Below, in pieces: positions 16,550 through 25,931 of a stretch of 64,000 bases of DNA. The notes under the pieces are model-generated. The model was not told the DNA's origin and did no database searches. It saw only the letters and a program-made list of their open reading frames with translations. The position numbers and the translations under genes are program-made. Origin of the DNA: Halomonas huangheensis. Its GTDB lineage: Bacteria > Pseudomonadota > Gammaproteobacteria > Pseudomonadales > Halomonadaceae. The stretch's first letter is position 1, and every line of letters starts with the position of its first letter. Where the stretch lies: contig NZ_CP013106.1 in the NCBI RefSeq assembly GCF_001431725.1, positions 3,844,001-3,908,000 on the forward strand. The letters are read 5' to 3'.

Positions 16550-18276
16550 TCCTGCTGCTTGTCATCCCGGCTACCCTGAGCCTGGTTCTCAGTCTGGTCT
16601 GCGAGCGCCTGCTCCAGCCGCTACCAGCGCCAATGCGTCAGCGCTCCGCTGCGACACTCGGCATCCATATCGGTAGCTGGCTGGTGCTGTACGCCCTCGC
16701 CCTGCTGGTATTACAACGCGGCTGGTTGAGCGCAGGTCTGCTGAACGTTCTTCACCTGGTGCTGATCCAGTCCTGCCGCAGCAAGTGGTCGAGCCTCAAG
16801 GAGCCATTTCTGGTTCAGGATTTCGAGTACTTTCTCGATGCCATCCGTCATCCGCGCCTTTATGTACCGTTCTTCGGCCTGGGCCTGGCGATCGCCGCCA
16901 GCACTTCCGGAGCTGCCGCCTTCCTCGCCTTTCTGTGGTGGGAGCCCTCACTGATGACGGTTGAGGGCGTTTCGAGCTGGCTGTTGAGTGTCGCGAATAT
17001 CGCCGCCGCTGGCGTCCTGCTGTTGGGAGTGTCACTGGCTCGTCGACCATCCATCTGTCTGCACCCCGAAGATGATCTCTATCGTCACGGTTTGATCAGT
17101 TACTTCTGGGCCTACGGCCTGCACCCGACGGCACCGATCGATCCAACGCTGGTGCCTGAATGCTTTCGCTTGCCGCAACTGTCTTCAACACCGGCTTCTG
17201 CTTCTGCTTCTGCTTCTGCAACTGCAACTGCAACGCCAGCGGCACTGCCACATATCGTAATTGTGCAGAGCGAAGCATTTTTCGACCCACGTGAGTGGCA
17301 AACGGGCCTGCCCCGAGAACTAATGCCAAACTGGGATAGCATGAAGCGACAAGGCATCGCTTCAGGACCACTGACAGTGCCGGTCTGGGGCGCCAACACC
17401 GTACGCAGCGAGGCAGCCTTTCTCACCGGCATCGACAATGCGGCACTGGGGATGCACCGCTTCACACCGTACCGTCCGCTGGCGAAACAACCACTCCCCA
17501 GCCTTGTGTCAGCGCTGAAACAGATCGGCTATCGCTGTGTTACCGTGCACCCCTATCCCGCTTCGTTCTATGACCGAGCACGCGTCATGCCGGTACTGGG
17601 CTTCGACGAGTTCATTGATATCAAGGATTTCGATGCGTCCGACCGCGATGGGCAATACATCAGCGATAGCGCAGTGGCACGCAAGGTGCATGCCCTGCTT
17701 GAACAAAGTACTGAGGAACCCTTGATGGTGTTCGCTATCACCATGGAAAACCACGGGCCTCTCCACCTCGAAGCAGCAGCCTCGGAGTGGCGAGATCGCC
17801 TTCCGCACGACACCGAGCAGCAGCTCGCATCCCAGGATGCCGACATGCTCGCGGTGTACCTGCGACACCTGCACAATGCCGACAGTATGCTCGGCGAGTT
17901 ACGCCACAGCCTGAATGCACAGGCTCGTCACGGGCTATTGTGCTGGTATGGTGACCATGTCCCGATCATGGAAGGCGCCTACGCCACCCTTGGTGAGCCT
18001 TCCGGCGAAACCCAGTACCTACTGTGGAGCACACTTGCTGCTTCCGACCCCATAGCGGTTTCCGATCCCATAGCGGCTTTCGATCCAGTAGCGGCTTTCG
18101 ATCAAGTAGCGGCTTGCGATCCAGTAGAAGCCAGGACGACGCCCATGAATATCGCGGGACTGGCAGAACGTTTATGGCAGGATCTTGCACGATTTCAACC
18201 ATTGCGAGAGCAAACCGAGCGCAGGGCAGCATACGGTACGCCGCAACAAGGTAATGAGTTACAGGAGCAGCAATGA
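16546..18276 (+). CDS. LTA-synthase/sulfatase-like inner-membrane protein (RkpI-like)
   Basis: A 576-residue protein starting at GTG (overlap GTGA). About four to five membrane helices fill residues 1-175 and a periplasmic alkaline-phosphatase-fold domain follows. IVIVQSEAFFDPREW holds the first metal ligand, VWGANTVRSEAAFLTG the region with the nucleophilic Thr, and LCWYGDHVPIMEG the Asp-His metal ligands. Relatives (LtaS, OpgB, MdoB) transfer phosphoglycerol or similar groups from phospholipids. The matching rhizobial gene would be rkpI. It could add a polar head group to the lipid made by the downstream PKS and oxoamine synthase. Two in-frame tandem repeats expand the linkers at 17194-17235 and 18040-18129. 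It is followed by the PKS gene with a 4-bp overlap. Confidence 0.82.
   Translation: MILLLVIPATLSLVLSLVCERLLQPLPAPMRQRSAATLGIHIGSWLVLYALALLVLQRGWLSAGLLNVLHLVLIQSCRSKWSSLKEPFLVQDFEYFLDAIRHPRLYVPFFGLGLAIAASTSGAAAFLAFLWWEPSLMTVEGVSSWLLSVANIAAAGVLLLGVSLARRPSICLHPEDDLYRHGLISYFWAYGLHPTAPIDPTLVPECFRLPQLSSTPASASASASATATATPAALPHIVIVQSEAFFDPREWQTGLPRELMPNWDSMKRQGIASGPLTVPVWGANTVRSEAAFLTGIDNAALGMHRFTPYRPLAKQPLPSLVSALKQIGYRCVTVHPYPASFYDRARVMPVLGFDEFIDIKDFDASDRDGQYISDSAVARKVHALLEQSTEEPLMVFAITMENHGPLHLEAAASEWRDRLPHDTEQQLASQDADMLAVYLRHLHNADSMLGELRHSLNAQARHGLLCWYGDHVPIMEGAYATLGEPSGETQYLLWSTLAASDPIAVSDPIAAFDPVAAFDQVAACDPVEARTTPMNIAGLAERLWQDLARFQPLREQTERRAAYGTPQQGNELQEQQ
17194..17235 (+). repeat. Hexanucleotide repeat (GCTTCT)4(GCAACT)3
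   Basis: Seven hexamers encode an Ala-Ser run followed by an Ala-Thr run in the linker between the membrane part and the catalytic domain of the LTA-synthase-like protein. Gain or loss of units stays in frame. Confidence 0.8.
18040..18129 (+). repeat. 18-bp tandem repeat, five units, in LTA-synthase-like gene
   Basis: Five units of the GCTTTCGATCCAGTAGCG type encode a repeated A-F/S-D-P-V/I-A hexapeptide after the catalytic core. The units vary by a few bases each and all keep the frame. Confidence 0.8.
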
Positions 18277-21200
18277 CAAGGCGTGTCGCGATCATTGGAG
18301 CCGCACATAGGCTCCCCGAAATCGATGGTGAGACATTCTGGGAAAGTCTGAGCAACGGCTCCGACCTGGTAACAGAAGTGGCCCCCGACCGCTGGGACCA
18401 CGACCTCTATCGCCACCCTGATCGCCAGCACCCCGGCACCAGCGTGACCTTTGCCGCTGGTAGTCTGGGCGATATCAGTGGCTTCGATGCCAGCTTCTTC
18501 GGTATTTCACCACGCGAGGCCATGCACATGGACCCCCAGCAGCGCCTGCTGCTGGAACTCGCCTGGGAAGCCACCGAGCACGCGGGGGTTCCCGCACCAC
18601 AACTCCGTGGCTCCCGCTGTGGTGTCTACGTCGGCCTGTCCAGCCTCGACTATGCCTATCGCCATGCCGATGATCTGGCCGTCCTCGACAGTCCTTCCGC
18701 TACCGGCAACACCTCGAGCATTGCTGCCAATCGCATCTCCTATGTGTTCGACCTGAAGGGGCCGAGCATGGCGATAGATACCGCCTGCTCGTCCTCATTG
18801 GTCGCCTTTCACCAGGCATGTCAGGCGATCCGTGCTGGTGAGTGCGATACCGCTCTCACCGGTGGCATCAGTCTGCACCTGCACCCCTTCGGATTCATTG
18901 TCTTTACCAAGGCCAGCATGTTGTCGGCCAACGGCCGCTGCCGGGTCTTCGATGAATCAGGTGACGGCTATGCCCGTTCCGAAGGTGCCGGTCTGTTCAT
19001 GCTCAAGGACTACGACCAGGCACTGGCCGATGGCAACCGCATTCTGGCCGTCGTCGCCGGCACCGCCGTCAACACCGATGGCCACAAGTCCGGTTTGACC
19101 GTGCCCAACTCTAATGCACAGATCGAGCTGTTGCGTCAGGCGTATGCCGATGCCGATATCAGCATCGATGCCATTGATTACCTTGAAGCACACGGTACCG
19201 GCACCGCTGTCGGCGATCCGATCGAAACCTATGCCATCGGCGAAGCACTCGGGAAACAACGCTCACGCCCGCTGCCGATTGGTTCGGTGAAGAGCAACAT
19301 CGGTCACCTGGAAACCGCGTCCGGCGTTGCCGGGTTGTGCAAGGCGCTATACAGCCTGATGCACCGGGAAGTACCAGCCACCATCGGCATCAGTCGCGTG
19401 AATCCGCGCATCAAGACCGATGAGTGGAATCTGGATATTGTTACCGAGGCGCGCAAACTTCCCGAACAGGGCCCGTTGACCGTCGGCATCAACTCCTTCG
19501 GTTTCGGCGGAGTCAACGCCCACGTCATCCTGCAATCACCGCCATTGCCGGCCGAGTCCTCTCCGCTCGAGGCAGCTGCAGCTGCAGATTCAGATACAAC
19601 TGCAACACCACCTCACTCGCTGCCCCTGCGACTGTCTGCCCACTGCCAACAAGGGCTGCGCGCCCAGGCAGAACGGTTGGCCAATCGACTGGAGCAAGGT
19701 GACGAACCGCTCTACGACATCGCCTACGCGCTGGAAACCACCCGCGCCCCACTGAAACACGGCGCTGTGGTGTTCAGCACGGACCGGGATCAGGCCAGCC
19801 AGGCGTTGCGCGCCTTTGCCAAAGGCAGCAAGGGCAAGGACAGCAAGGGCAAGGACAGCAAGGGCAAGGTAAACGTGGCCACCGCCAATTACCTACCCGA
19901 TGCCAGTGGTCCGGCCTTCATCTACTCCGGCAACGGCTGCCAATGGGAAACCATGGGTAGCGCCCTGCTCGATCACTGCCCGGTGTTCAGCGCCACCATC
20001 GACCAGATCGATGAACTGTTTCGCCAGCAGAGTGACTTCTCTCTGCGCGCTGAACTGCTCGGCGAGAATGGTAGCGAACGCCTGGCGCGCACGGAAATCG
20101 CCCAGCCCACACTATTCGCCCTTCAGGTGGCGATGACCCAGTCACTGCGCAGCTGGGGCATCACCCCCAGCGCCGTCGCCGGACACAGCGTTGGCGAAGT
20201 GGCTGCCGCCTGGGCCTGTGGCGCTCTGACGCTGGAAGATGCCGTCACGGTCATTACCCAACGCAGTCATTTCCAGGGGCTGACCAAAGGCCTGGGCGTC
20301 ATGACCGCAGTCGTGCTGGATGCCGACAGCACTCGCCAGTGGCTGGACGACCCTCGCTTCGCAGATATCGCTCTCGCCGGCGACAACAGCGTGCGGGGCG
20401 TGACGCTTGCAGGCCCGGAACCCTCCATTGAGCTACTCGAGGAATGTCTCTCCGAGCAGCAGGTGGCCTGCTTCCGCCTGCCGCTGGACTATGCCTTCCA
20501 CAGCAGTGCCATGGAGCCACTGGAGAAGGACATCCTGTCGGTGTTGGCGAATATCTCGCCGCGCACTCCGCAGATTCCGTTCTACTCCACCGTCACCGGG
20601 GACCTCGCTGACTCACTGCCGCTGGATGCACGCTACTGGTGGGACAATATTCGCCAGCCCGTGCGCTTCACCGAGACCATGGCGCATCTGCTCGCAAGCG
20701 GTTGCAACGTACTGGTCGAGATCGGTGCCCATCCGATTCTCAAGCGCTATATCCAGGACGCCCAGCGCGATCAGGAGCAAACCGGTACCGTCATTACCTC
20801 ACTGCAACGTGAAGGTGACAATGTCCAGGACTTCCAACAGTGCCTTGGACAACTGTGGCTCAGCGGTATTGCGGTGGATCACAGCAAGGTATTCCCTGTT
20901 GCCGGCCGCTTTGCCGAATTGCCGCCGTATGCCTGGCAACGCCAGTCATTCTGGATCCCGACAAGCCAGCACTCCTGGGGGCTGCTCGATCGTCACCTGG
21001 AGCATCCGCTGCTTGGCTATCGCATGCGCGTGCTCGAGGCTTGCTGGCAAAACCAGCTCGATATTCAACGCCTGCCCTGGCTGGCCGATCATGTGGTCGG
21101 CAATGCGCCGATCTTCCCGGGTGCCGGGTATGTGGAGATGGCCATTGCGGCGGCCATCCATCAACACGACAGCCCTGTGGTCGAGATCGAGTCCCTCGAG

Positions 21201-24200
21201 ATTCTCGCGCCACTGATGCTCGATGGCCCGCATGGTCGACAGACAAGACTGATCCTCGACCAACATCAGGGACATATCCGCATCGAGTCGCGTGACACCC
21301 AGGAGGGCGGTGAATGGCATGCCAATGCTCGGGCCCGCCTGCTGAGCGAGAGCCTCGGTACTCAGCTGCAACGTTCTGCTCCTGTCATCCCGGAGCGCGC
21401 TGCTGATATCAGCCGTGAACAGCACTTCGCGCTGGCCAGCCGTATCGGTCTGGACTACGGTCCGGCCTTCCAGGCACTGGAAGGTACCTGGCGTGACGGC
21501 GACACCATCATCGGCAGGCTAAGCGCCACTGAGCGCCCGGAAGACAAGCTGCAGCACCTGTCTCCCGGTCGCCTCGATAGCGCTTTCCAGCTATTCCTGC
21601 CATTGCTGGCCGACAGTCTGGTCGCCGAGGCCGGTTTTGCCTTCGTACCGGTGCGTGTGGATCGCCTGCAACTGCGTACCACCGCAGGGCTTCCAGTGCT
21701 CGCGGTTGCCTCGATGCGTAAGCGTTCACCGCACTCCTTCACCGCCGATTTCAGCCTGTTCGACGCCGATGGACAGTGTGTCGCCCACCTCGCGGCCACG
21801 CGCTTCCGTCTGGTGCGCCTCAAGCAGACCCGCAAGGACAGCCTGAGCCAGGTCCAGAATGTGCTGGTACCGGCTCCCCATCCTCAGGCGGAACCGTTGC
21901 AGATTCTCGATGGCTTCGACGCTGCCATCACACAACTCGGGAAGGTGGTCGCACAGGCGACACAATCCCGCTATGGCGAGGAGCTGGGCCCACTGCTGGA
22001 CCGACTCAGCGACGCCTTTGCTCGTCAGGCATTGACCGAGCTCGGACATGGTCCTCGGCTCGAGCGTGAAGCGTTGGATGCCTGGCTCAGCCGACATCCG
22101 GGCAGCGCGCCTCAGTGGCATCAACTGATGGCTCAGTTGGAAGGCGCCGGCAGCCTGATCGCCGACGATGATGGCTGGAGCTTCGCAGACGATGACAACG
22201 TCAGCACCAGCGACATCTGGCAACTGCTGATCGGTGAATACCCGGAAGCTCTGCCGCTGATCCAGCGCGTTGGTCGCCATGGACTGCACCTGACCGAGTT
22301 GCTGCAGGACAGGTGTGATGCGCAAGCAGTGGGGCTTTCGCGCGAACGGCTGACGGCACTGGTGGCCTATACCCTCAGTGATCAAGGGTGGGCAGCTCTC
22401 GGCCAGCATCTGCGGACGGCATTACACACGCAGATCGACAACCTTCCGCAAGGACAACGACTGGCGGTCATCGAGGCCGGCATTGCCGCCCCCAGAATCA
22501 GCGAGTGGCTGAGTGACTGTGTCGATGCGGACCACCTCGATCTCACGCTGTTGCCTGGCGATGAGGACGGACTACAGCGCGCTACCCGCCTCAAGGAGCA
22601 ACAGCCGCTGATTCAGGTCGTGAGACCTGGCAGCGAAGCCCTTGTCGAGACTCGCGCACAACTGGCGATACTCTCGCTCAGCCCGGTCAGTCGTACCGCC
22701 GCACGTCAGCAGTTGACGCAGTTGACGGAACTGCTGCAGCCCGGCGCCCGCCTATTGGTGCTCTACAGCCCCTTGAGTCATTGGTGGGATAGCCTGTGCT
22801 CGACACCGGGAACAGGCCTCGAACATGAGGACAGCTGCGAGACTCAAGACGTCGAGCAATTGCTCAGCCGCTACAGCCAGAACGTGCAGCGCATGCCACT
22901 GGAACAGGGTGAGCAAGGCATGCAGCTGTATACACTGCAGCTGGAATCCCTGGGCAGTGTGGTTCAGGAGGACAGTACCTCACTCGATGCCCCGCGCTCC
23001 GATCAATCAGAAAGTGGCGCGGACAGTCACTATCTGCTGATCCACTGCGATGCTCCCAACGCACAGCCTCATCTCGCGGCACTACAGTCTTCTCTCGCTG
23101 CGCTACAGTCTTCTCTCGCGGCCCGGGGGCTATCCGCCGAGCAGATCAGCGCTGATGCGCTGGAAAGTCTTGATCTGGCAGCAATCGCTCCCGATAGCCA
23201 GCGGTTGCACCTGGTCGATCTGACGCTGCTGGATTCATCCAGTGACGAGATCGAGCGCTGTACTCGCCTGGCCGGCTGGGTCGCGCGGCTCGAAGGTCTC
23301 GAACGTCAGCACCGCTTGTGGGTCATGACCGGTTCGGTGGCCTCCATGTTCCAGGCCAGCGACGATGGTGCAGCGGCTGTCCTCCCATCGGCGGATAGTG
23401 CCAGTTGGGGCTTCATGCGTTCGATGGCCAATGAGTTGCCACATAGCCATATCACGCTCGTCGATACTCCCATCGATGCTTTTGCCAATACCCAGGCCAA
23501 TACCCCGGTCAATAGTACGGAAAACGTCGATAGCGAATGGCCAGCAGCGCTGCTGGATGCTGTGACAACCGAGCTTCAGCACCCCACCAGTGAAACCGAG
23601 CTGATCTACGACACGGCGGGACGACGCTTTGCCGTACGCTTGCGCGAGGCTCAGCAGCAAGACGCCACCAGCCCTGGACAATCCGGCGATGGTGTCTCGG
23701 CGATGACTCGGCAGCTGGCAGTCAGCCTGCCCGGACAGCTTCGCCATCTCGAATGGCGCGATGTACCGCTGGCCGACCTCGATAGCGATTCGGTACAGGT
23801 CGATGTTCAGGCCACGGGGCTCAATTTCCGTGACGTGATGTACACCCTCGGTCTGCTGTCCGACGAGGCCATCGAAGACGGCTTCGCAGGAGCGAGTCTC
23901 GGCCTGGAGTTCGCCGGTATCGTCAAGCAGGTCGGCAACAACGTCAGCGACCTGCAACCCGGCGACCATGTGGTCGGCTTCGGCCCCAGCAGTTTCAGTG
24001 ATCAGGTGATCGCCCCGCGCACCGCTGTCACCAGGCTTCCAGAGGGTGTGGGTCTCGCCGCCGCGGCGACCATACCCACCACCTTCTTTACCGTGTACTA
24101 CGCGCTCAAGCACCTCGCCCAGCTGCAACCAGGGGAACGAGTGTTGATTCATGGTGCAGCAGGAGGCGTGGGCATCGCCGCCATTCAGGTGGCTCGCTGG

Positions 24201-25931
24201 CTGGGTGCGAGTGTCCTTGCCACTGTAGGCAGCGAGGAAAAGGCCGACTTCCTGCGTTTGTATGGCGTGGAGCACATCTATCACTCCCGCCACCTCACTT
24301 TCGCCGAGGAGATCCTCAACGACACCGATGGTCAGGGCGTCGACGTGGTGTTGAACTCGTTGGCTGGAGAAGCGATTGCCCAGAACCTTCGGGTACTGGC
24401 ACCCTTCGGGCGTTTCCTGGAGCTGGGCAAGCGTGATTTCTACGAGAACACGCCAATGGGGTTGCGGCCGTTCCGCCACAACCTCAGCTACTTCGGCATC
24501 GACTCCGACCAGATCATGAAGGCCAGGCCGGAGCTGACCACCCGACTGTTCCGCGAAATGATGGCGTTGTTCGAAGATGGCACCCTGCATCCTCTGCCCT
24601 ACAGTGCTTTCGCCCAGCACCGTGTAGTGGAAGCGTTCCGTCATATGCAGCAGGCACGTCAGATCGGCAAGCTGGTGGTAACGCGCGGCACTCCAGATGC
24701 GCCAGCGCCGGTAACCTCTGCGTCGCTCACACCAGCACCGAATGAACCTCTGGCGCTCGAGCGTGATGGCACCTACCTCGTCACCGGAGGCCTGTCCGGG
24801 TTCGGTCTGCGCACCGCTGAATGGCTGGCCGAGCGTGGCGCGGGCCACCTGCTGCTGCTCGGGCGCCGTGGCCCTTCGACCGACGAAGCCTGCACCGCTA
24901 TCGAGCGTCTGCAGCAGTCAGGCTGTCAGGTGACGGCACTGGCCTGCGACATTACCGACCGCGCCGCACTGGCTGATGCCCTTGCACTCTGCGGTACCTC
25001 TCTGCCGACGCTACGTGGTGTGGTGCACGCGGCCACCGTCATCGACGATGGCCTGATTCGCCACCTCGACCGCGAGCGCATTGAGCGCGTGTTGGTTCCC
25101 AAGATTCAGGGTGCACGTAACCTTCACGAACTGACGCAGCACCAGCCACTCGACCTGTTCGTGCTCTATTCATCGGCCACCACGCTATTCGGCAATCCGG
25201 GGCAGGCCAGCTATGTGGCCGCCAACTGTTGGCTGGAAGGCCTCGCCGCATCCCGCCGACAGCAGGGCCTTCCCGCGACCTGCGTCTGCTGGGGTGCCAT
25301 TGAGGACGTTGGTTTCCTGGCGCGTAACCCACGCACTCTGGAAGCGTTGCAGGAGCGGCTGGGTGGCGCTGCGCTGACATCCAGTGAGGCGCTGGTAGTG
25401 CTGGAGCGCCTGATTCTATCGGGCGAGAGCCTGTCTGCGGTGCTGTCCCTCGACTGGCACAGCCTGGCACGCTTCCTGCCGACGGATCAGAGTCCACGTT
25501 TCCGTGAGCTTGCCGCTCAGGCCGGCGAATCCCATGAGCGACAGGAACACAGTAGCGAGCTGCTGGCAGAGCTCATGGCACTCCCCGCGGAGGACATGCA
25601 CAAGACTCTGGTCTCGGTGTTGCGCGATGAATTGGCGACCATTCTGCTGATCGACCCCGAGCAGATCGATGCTCAACAGTCGGTCTACGAACTGGGCTTC
25701 GACTCGCTGATGGGTGTCGAACTGATGACAGCCATCGACTCCCGTCTGAATATTCAGCTACCGGTGATGGTGATGAGTGAGGCGACCAGTCTCGACAAGC
25801 TGGCCCAGGTACTGGTGCGCAAGCTGACTCAGGAAGGAGGCGGAGAAGAGGATGACTCTCTGCTGGCGCTGGCCAGCGCCCATGGAAGTAAAGAGGCCAT
25901 TACGGGACTCTCAGAGGAATCGACATCATGA
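18273..25931 (+). CDS. rkpA: Highly reducing type I polyketide synthase (RkpA-like)
   Basis: A 2552-residue single-module synthase. KS: DTACSSSL with Cys172, EAHGTGT with His307, NIGHLE with His345. AT: GHSVGE with Ser639; YAFHSSAME carries the Phe usual for malonyl specificity. DH: HVVGNAPIFP with His940 and Asp1102. Residues ~1190-1560 look like a decayed methyltransferase/spacer with no glycine-rich SAM motif. A structural half-KR follows (~1600-1780), then ER with HGAAGGVG near residue 1960, KR with TYLVTGGLSGFG near 2170 and Tyr2314/Asn2318, and ACP with GFDSLMG, the carrier Ser at 2478. There is no thioesterase, so the chain must be passed on, most simply to the oxoamine synthase whose start overlaps by 4 bp. 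In rhizobia RkpA serves K-antigen synthesis. Full reduction suggests a long saturated acyl product. Confidence 0.93.
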   Translation: MTRRVAIIGAAHRLPEIDGETFWESLSNGSDLVTEVAPDRWDHDLYRHPDRQHPGTSVTFAAGSLGDISGFDASFFGISPREAMHMDPQQRLLLELAWEATEHAGVPAPQLRGSRCGVYVGLSSLDYAYRHADDLAVLDSPSATGNTSSIAANRISYVFDLKGPSMAIDTACSSSLVAFHQACQAIRAGECDTALTGGISLHLHPFGFIVFTKASMLSANGRCRVFDESGDGYARSEGAGLFMLKDYDQALADGNRILAVVAGTAVNTDGHKSGLTVPNSNAQIELLRQAYADADISIDAIDYLEAHGTGTAVGDPIETYAIGEALGKQRSRPLPIGSVKSNIGHLETASGVAGLCKALYSLMHREVPATIGISRVNPRIKTDEWNLDIVTEARKLPEQGPLTVGINSFGFGGVNAHVILQSPPLPAESSPLEAAAAADSDTTATPPHSLPLRLSAHCQQGLRAQAERLANRLEQGDEPLYDIAYALETTRAPLKHGAVVFSTDRDQASQALRAFAKGSKGKDSKGKDSKGKVNVATANYLPDASGPAFIYSGNGCQWETMGSALLDHCPVFSATIDQIDELFRQQSDFSLRAELLGENGSERLARTEIAQPTLFALQVAMTQSLRSWGITPSAVAGHSVGEVAAAWACGALTLEDAVTVITQRSHFQGLTKGLGVMTAVVLDADSTRQWLDDPRFADIALAGDNSVRGVTLAGPEPSIELLEECLSEQQVACFRLPLDYAFHSSAMEPLEKDILSVLANISPRTPQIPFYSTVTGDLADSLPLDARYWWDNIRQPVRFTETMAHLLASGCNVLVEIGAHPILKRYIQDAQRDQEQTGTVITSLQREGDNVQDFQQCLGQLWLSGIAVDHSKVFPVAGRFAELPPYAWQRQSFWIPTSQHSWGLLDRHLEHPLLGYRMRVLEACWQNQLDIQRLPWLADHVVGNAPIFPGAGYVEMAIAAAIHQHDSPVVEIESLEILAPLMLDGPHGRQTRLILDQHQGHIRIESRDTQEGGEWHANARARLLSESLGTQLQRSAPVIPERAADISREQHFALASRIGLDYGPAFQALEGTWRDGDTIIGRLSATERPEDKLQHLSPGRLDSAFQLFLPLLADSLVAEAGFAFVPVRVDRLQLRTTAGLPVLAVASMRKRSPHSFTADFSLFDADGQCVAHLAATRFRLVRLKQTRKDSLSQVQNVLVPAPHPQAEPLQILDGFDAAITQLGKVVAQATQSRYGEELGPLLDRLSDAFARQALTELGHGPRLEREALDAWLSRHPGSAPQWHQLMAQLEGAGSLIADDDGWSFADDDNVSTSDIWQLLIGEYPEALPLIQRVGRHGLHLTELLQDRCDAQAVGLSRERLTALVAYTLSDQGWAALGQHLRTALHTQIDNLPQGQRLAVIEAGIAAPRISEWLSDCVDADHLDLTLLPGDEDGLQRATRLKEQQPLIQVVRPGSEALVETRAQLAILSLSPVSRTAARQQLTQLTELLQPGARLLVLYSPLSHWWDSLCSTPGTGLEHEDSCETQDVEQLLSRYSQNVQRMPLEQGEQGMQLYTLQLESLGSVVQEDSTSLDAPRSDQSESGADSHYLLIHCDAPNAQPHLAALQSSLAALQSSLAARGLSAEQISADALESLDLAAIAPDSQRLHLVDLTLLDSSSDEIERCTRLAGWVARLEGLERQHRLWVMTGSVASMFQASDDGAAAVLPSADSASWGFMRSMANELPHSHITLVDTPIDAFANTQANTPVNSTENVDSEWPAALLDAVTTELQHPTSETELIYDTAGRRFAVRLREAQQQDATSPGQSGDGVSAMTRQLAVSLPGQLRHLEWRDVPLADLDSDSVQVDVQATGLNFRDVMYTLGLLSDEAIEDGFAGASLGLEFAGIVKQVGNNVSDLQPGDHVVGFGPSSFSDQVIAPRTAVTRLPEGVGLAAAATIPTTFFTVYYALKHLAQLQPGERVLIHGAAGGVGIAAIQVARWLGASVLATVGSEEKADFLRLYGVEHIYHSRHLTFAEEILNDTDGQGVDVVLNSLAGEAIAQNLRVLAPFGRFLELGKRDFYENTPMGLRPFRHNLSYFGIDSDQIMKARPELTTRLFREMMALFEDGTLHPLPYSAFAQHRVVEAFRHMQQARQIGKLVVTRGTPDAPAPVTSASLTPAPNEPLALERDGTYLVTGGLSGFGLRTAEWLAERGAGHLLLLGRRGPSTDEACTAIERLQQSGCQVTALACDITDRAALADALALCGTSLPTLRGVVHAATVIDDGLIRHLDRERIERVLVPKIQGARNLHELTQHQPLDLFVLYSSATTLFGNPGQASYVAANCWLEGLAASRRQQGLPATCVCWGAIEDVGFLARNPRTLEALQERLGGAALTSSEALVVLERLILSGESLSAVLSLDWHSLARFLPTDQSPRFRELAAQAGESHERQEHSSELLAELMALPAEDMHKTLVSVLRDELATILLIDPEQIDAQQSVYELGFDSLMGVELMTAIDSRLNIQLPVMVMSEATSLDKLAQVLVRKLTQEGGGEEDDSLLALASAHGSKEAITGLSEESTS
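19824..19868 (+). repeat. 15-bp tandem repeat in the KS-AT linker
   Basis: Three units of GACAGCAAGGGCAAG type encode a Ser-Lys-Gly-Lys-Asp run between the ketosynthase and acyltransferase domains. The insert is very basic and keeps the frame. Confidence 0.8.
23079..23120 (+). repeat. 21-bp tandem duplication in the half-KR region
   Basis: Two nearly identical 21-bp units around CTACAGTCTTCTCTCGC encode the repeated peptide ALQSSLA in the pseudo-ketoreductase part of the PKS. Confidence 0.7.

Noticed and set aside
23235..24848. 537-residue minus-strand open frame inside the PKS gene
   Set aside because: It is the antisense shadow of GC-rich coding DNA; the plus strand has intact ER and KR motifs there, and the minus product has no recognisable domain.
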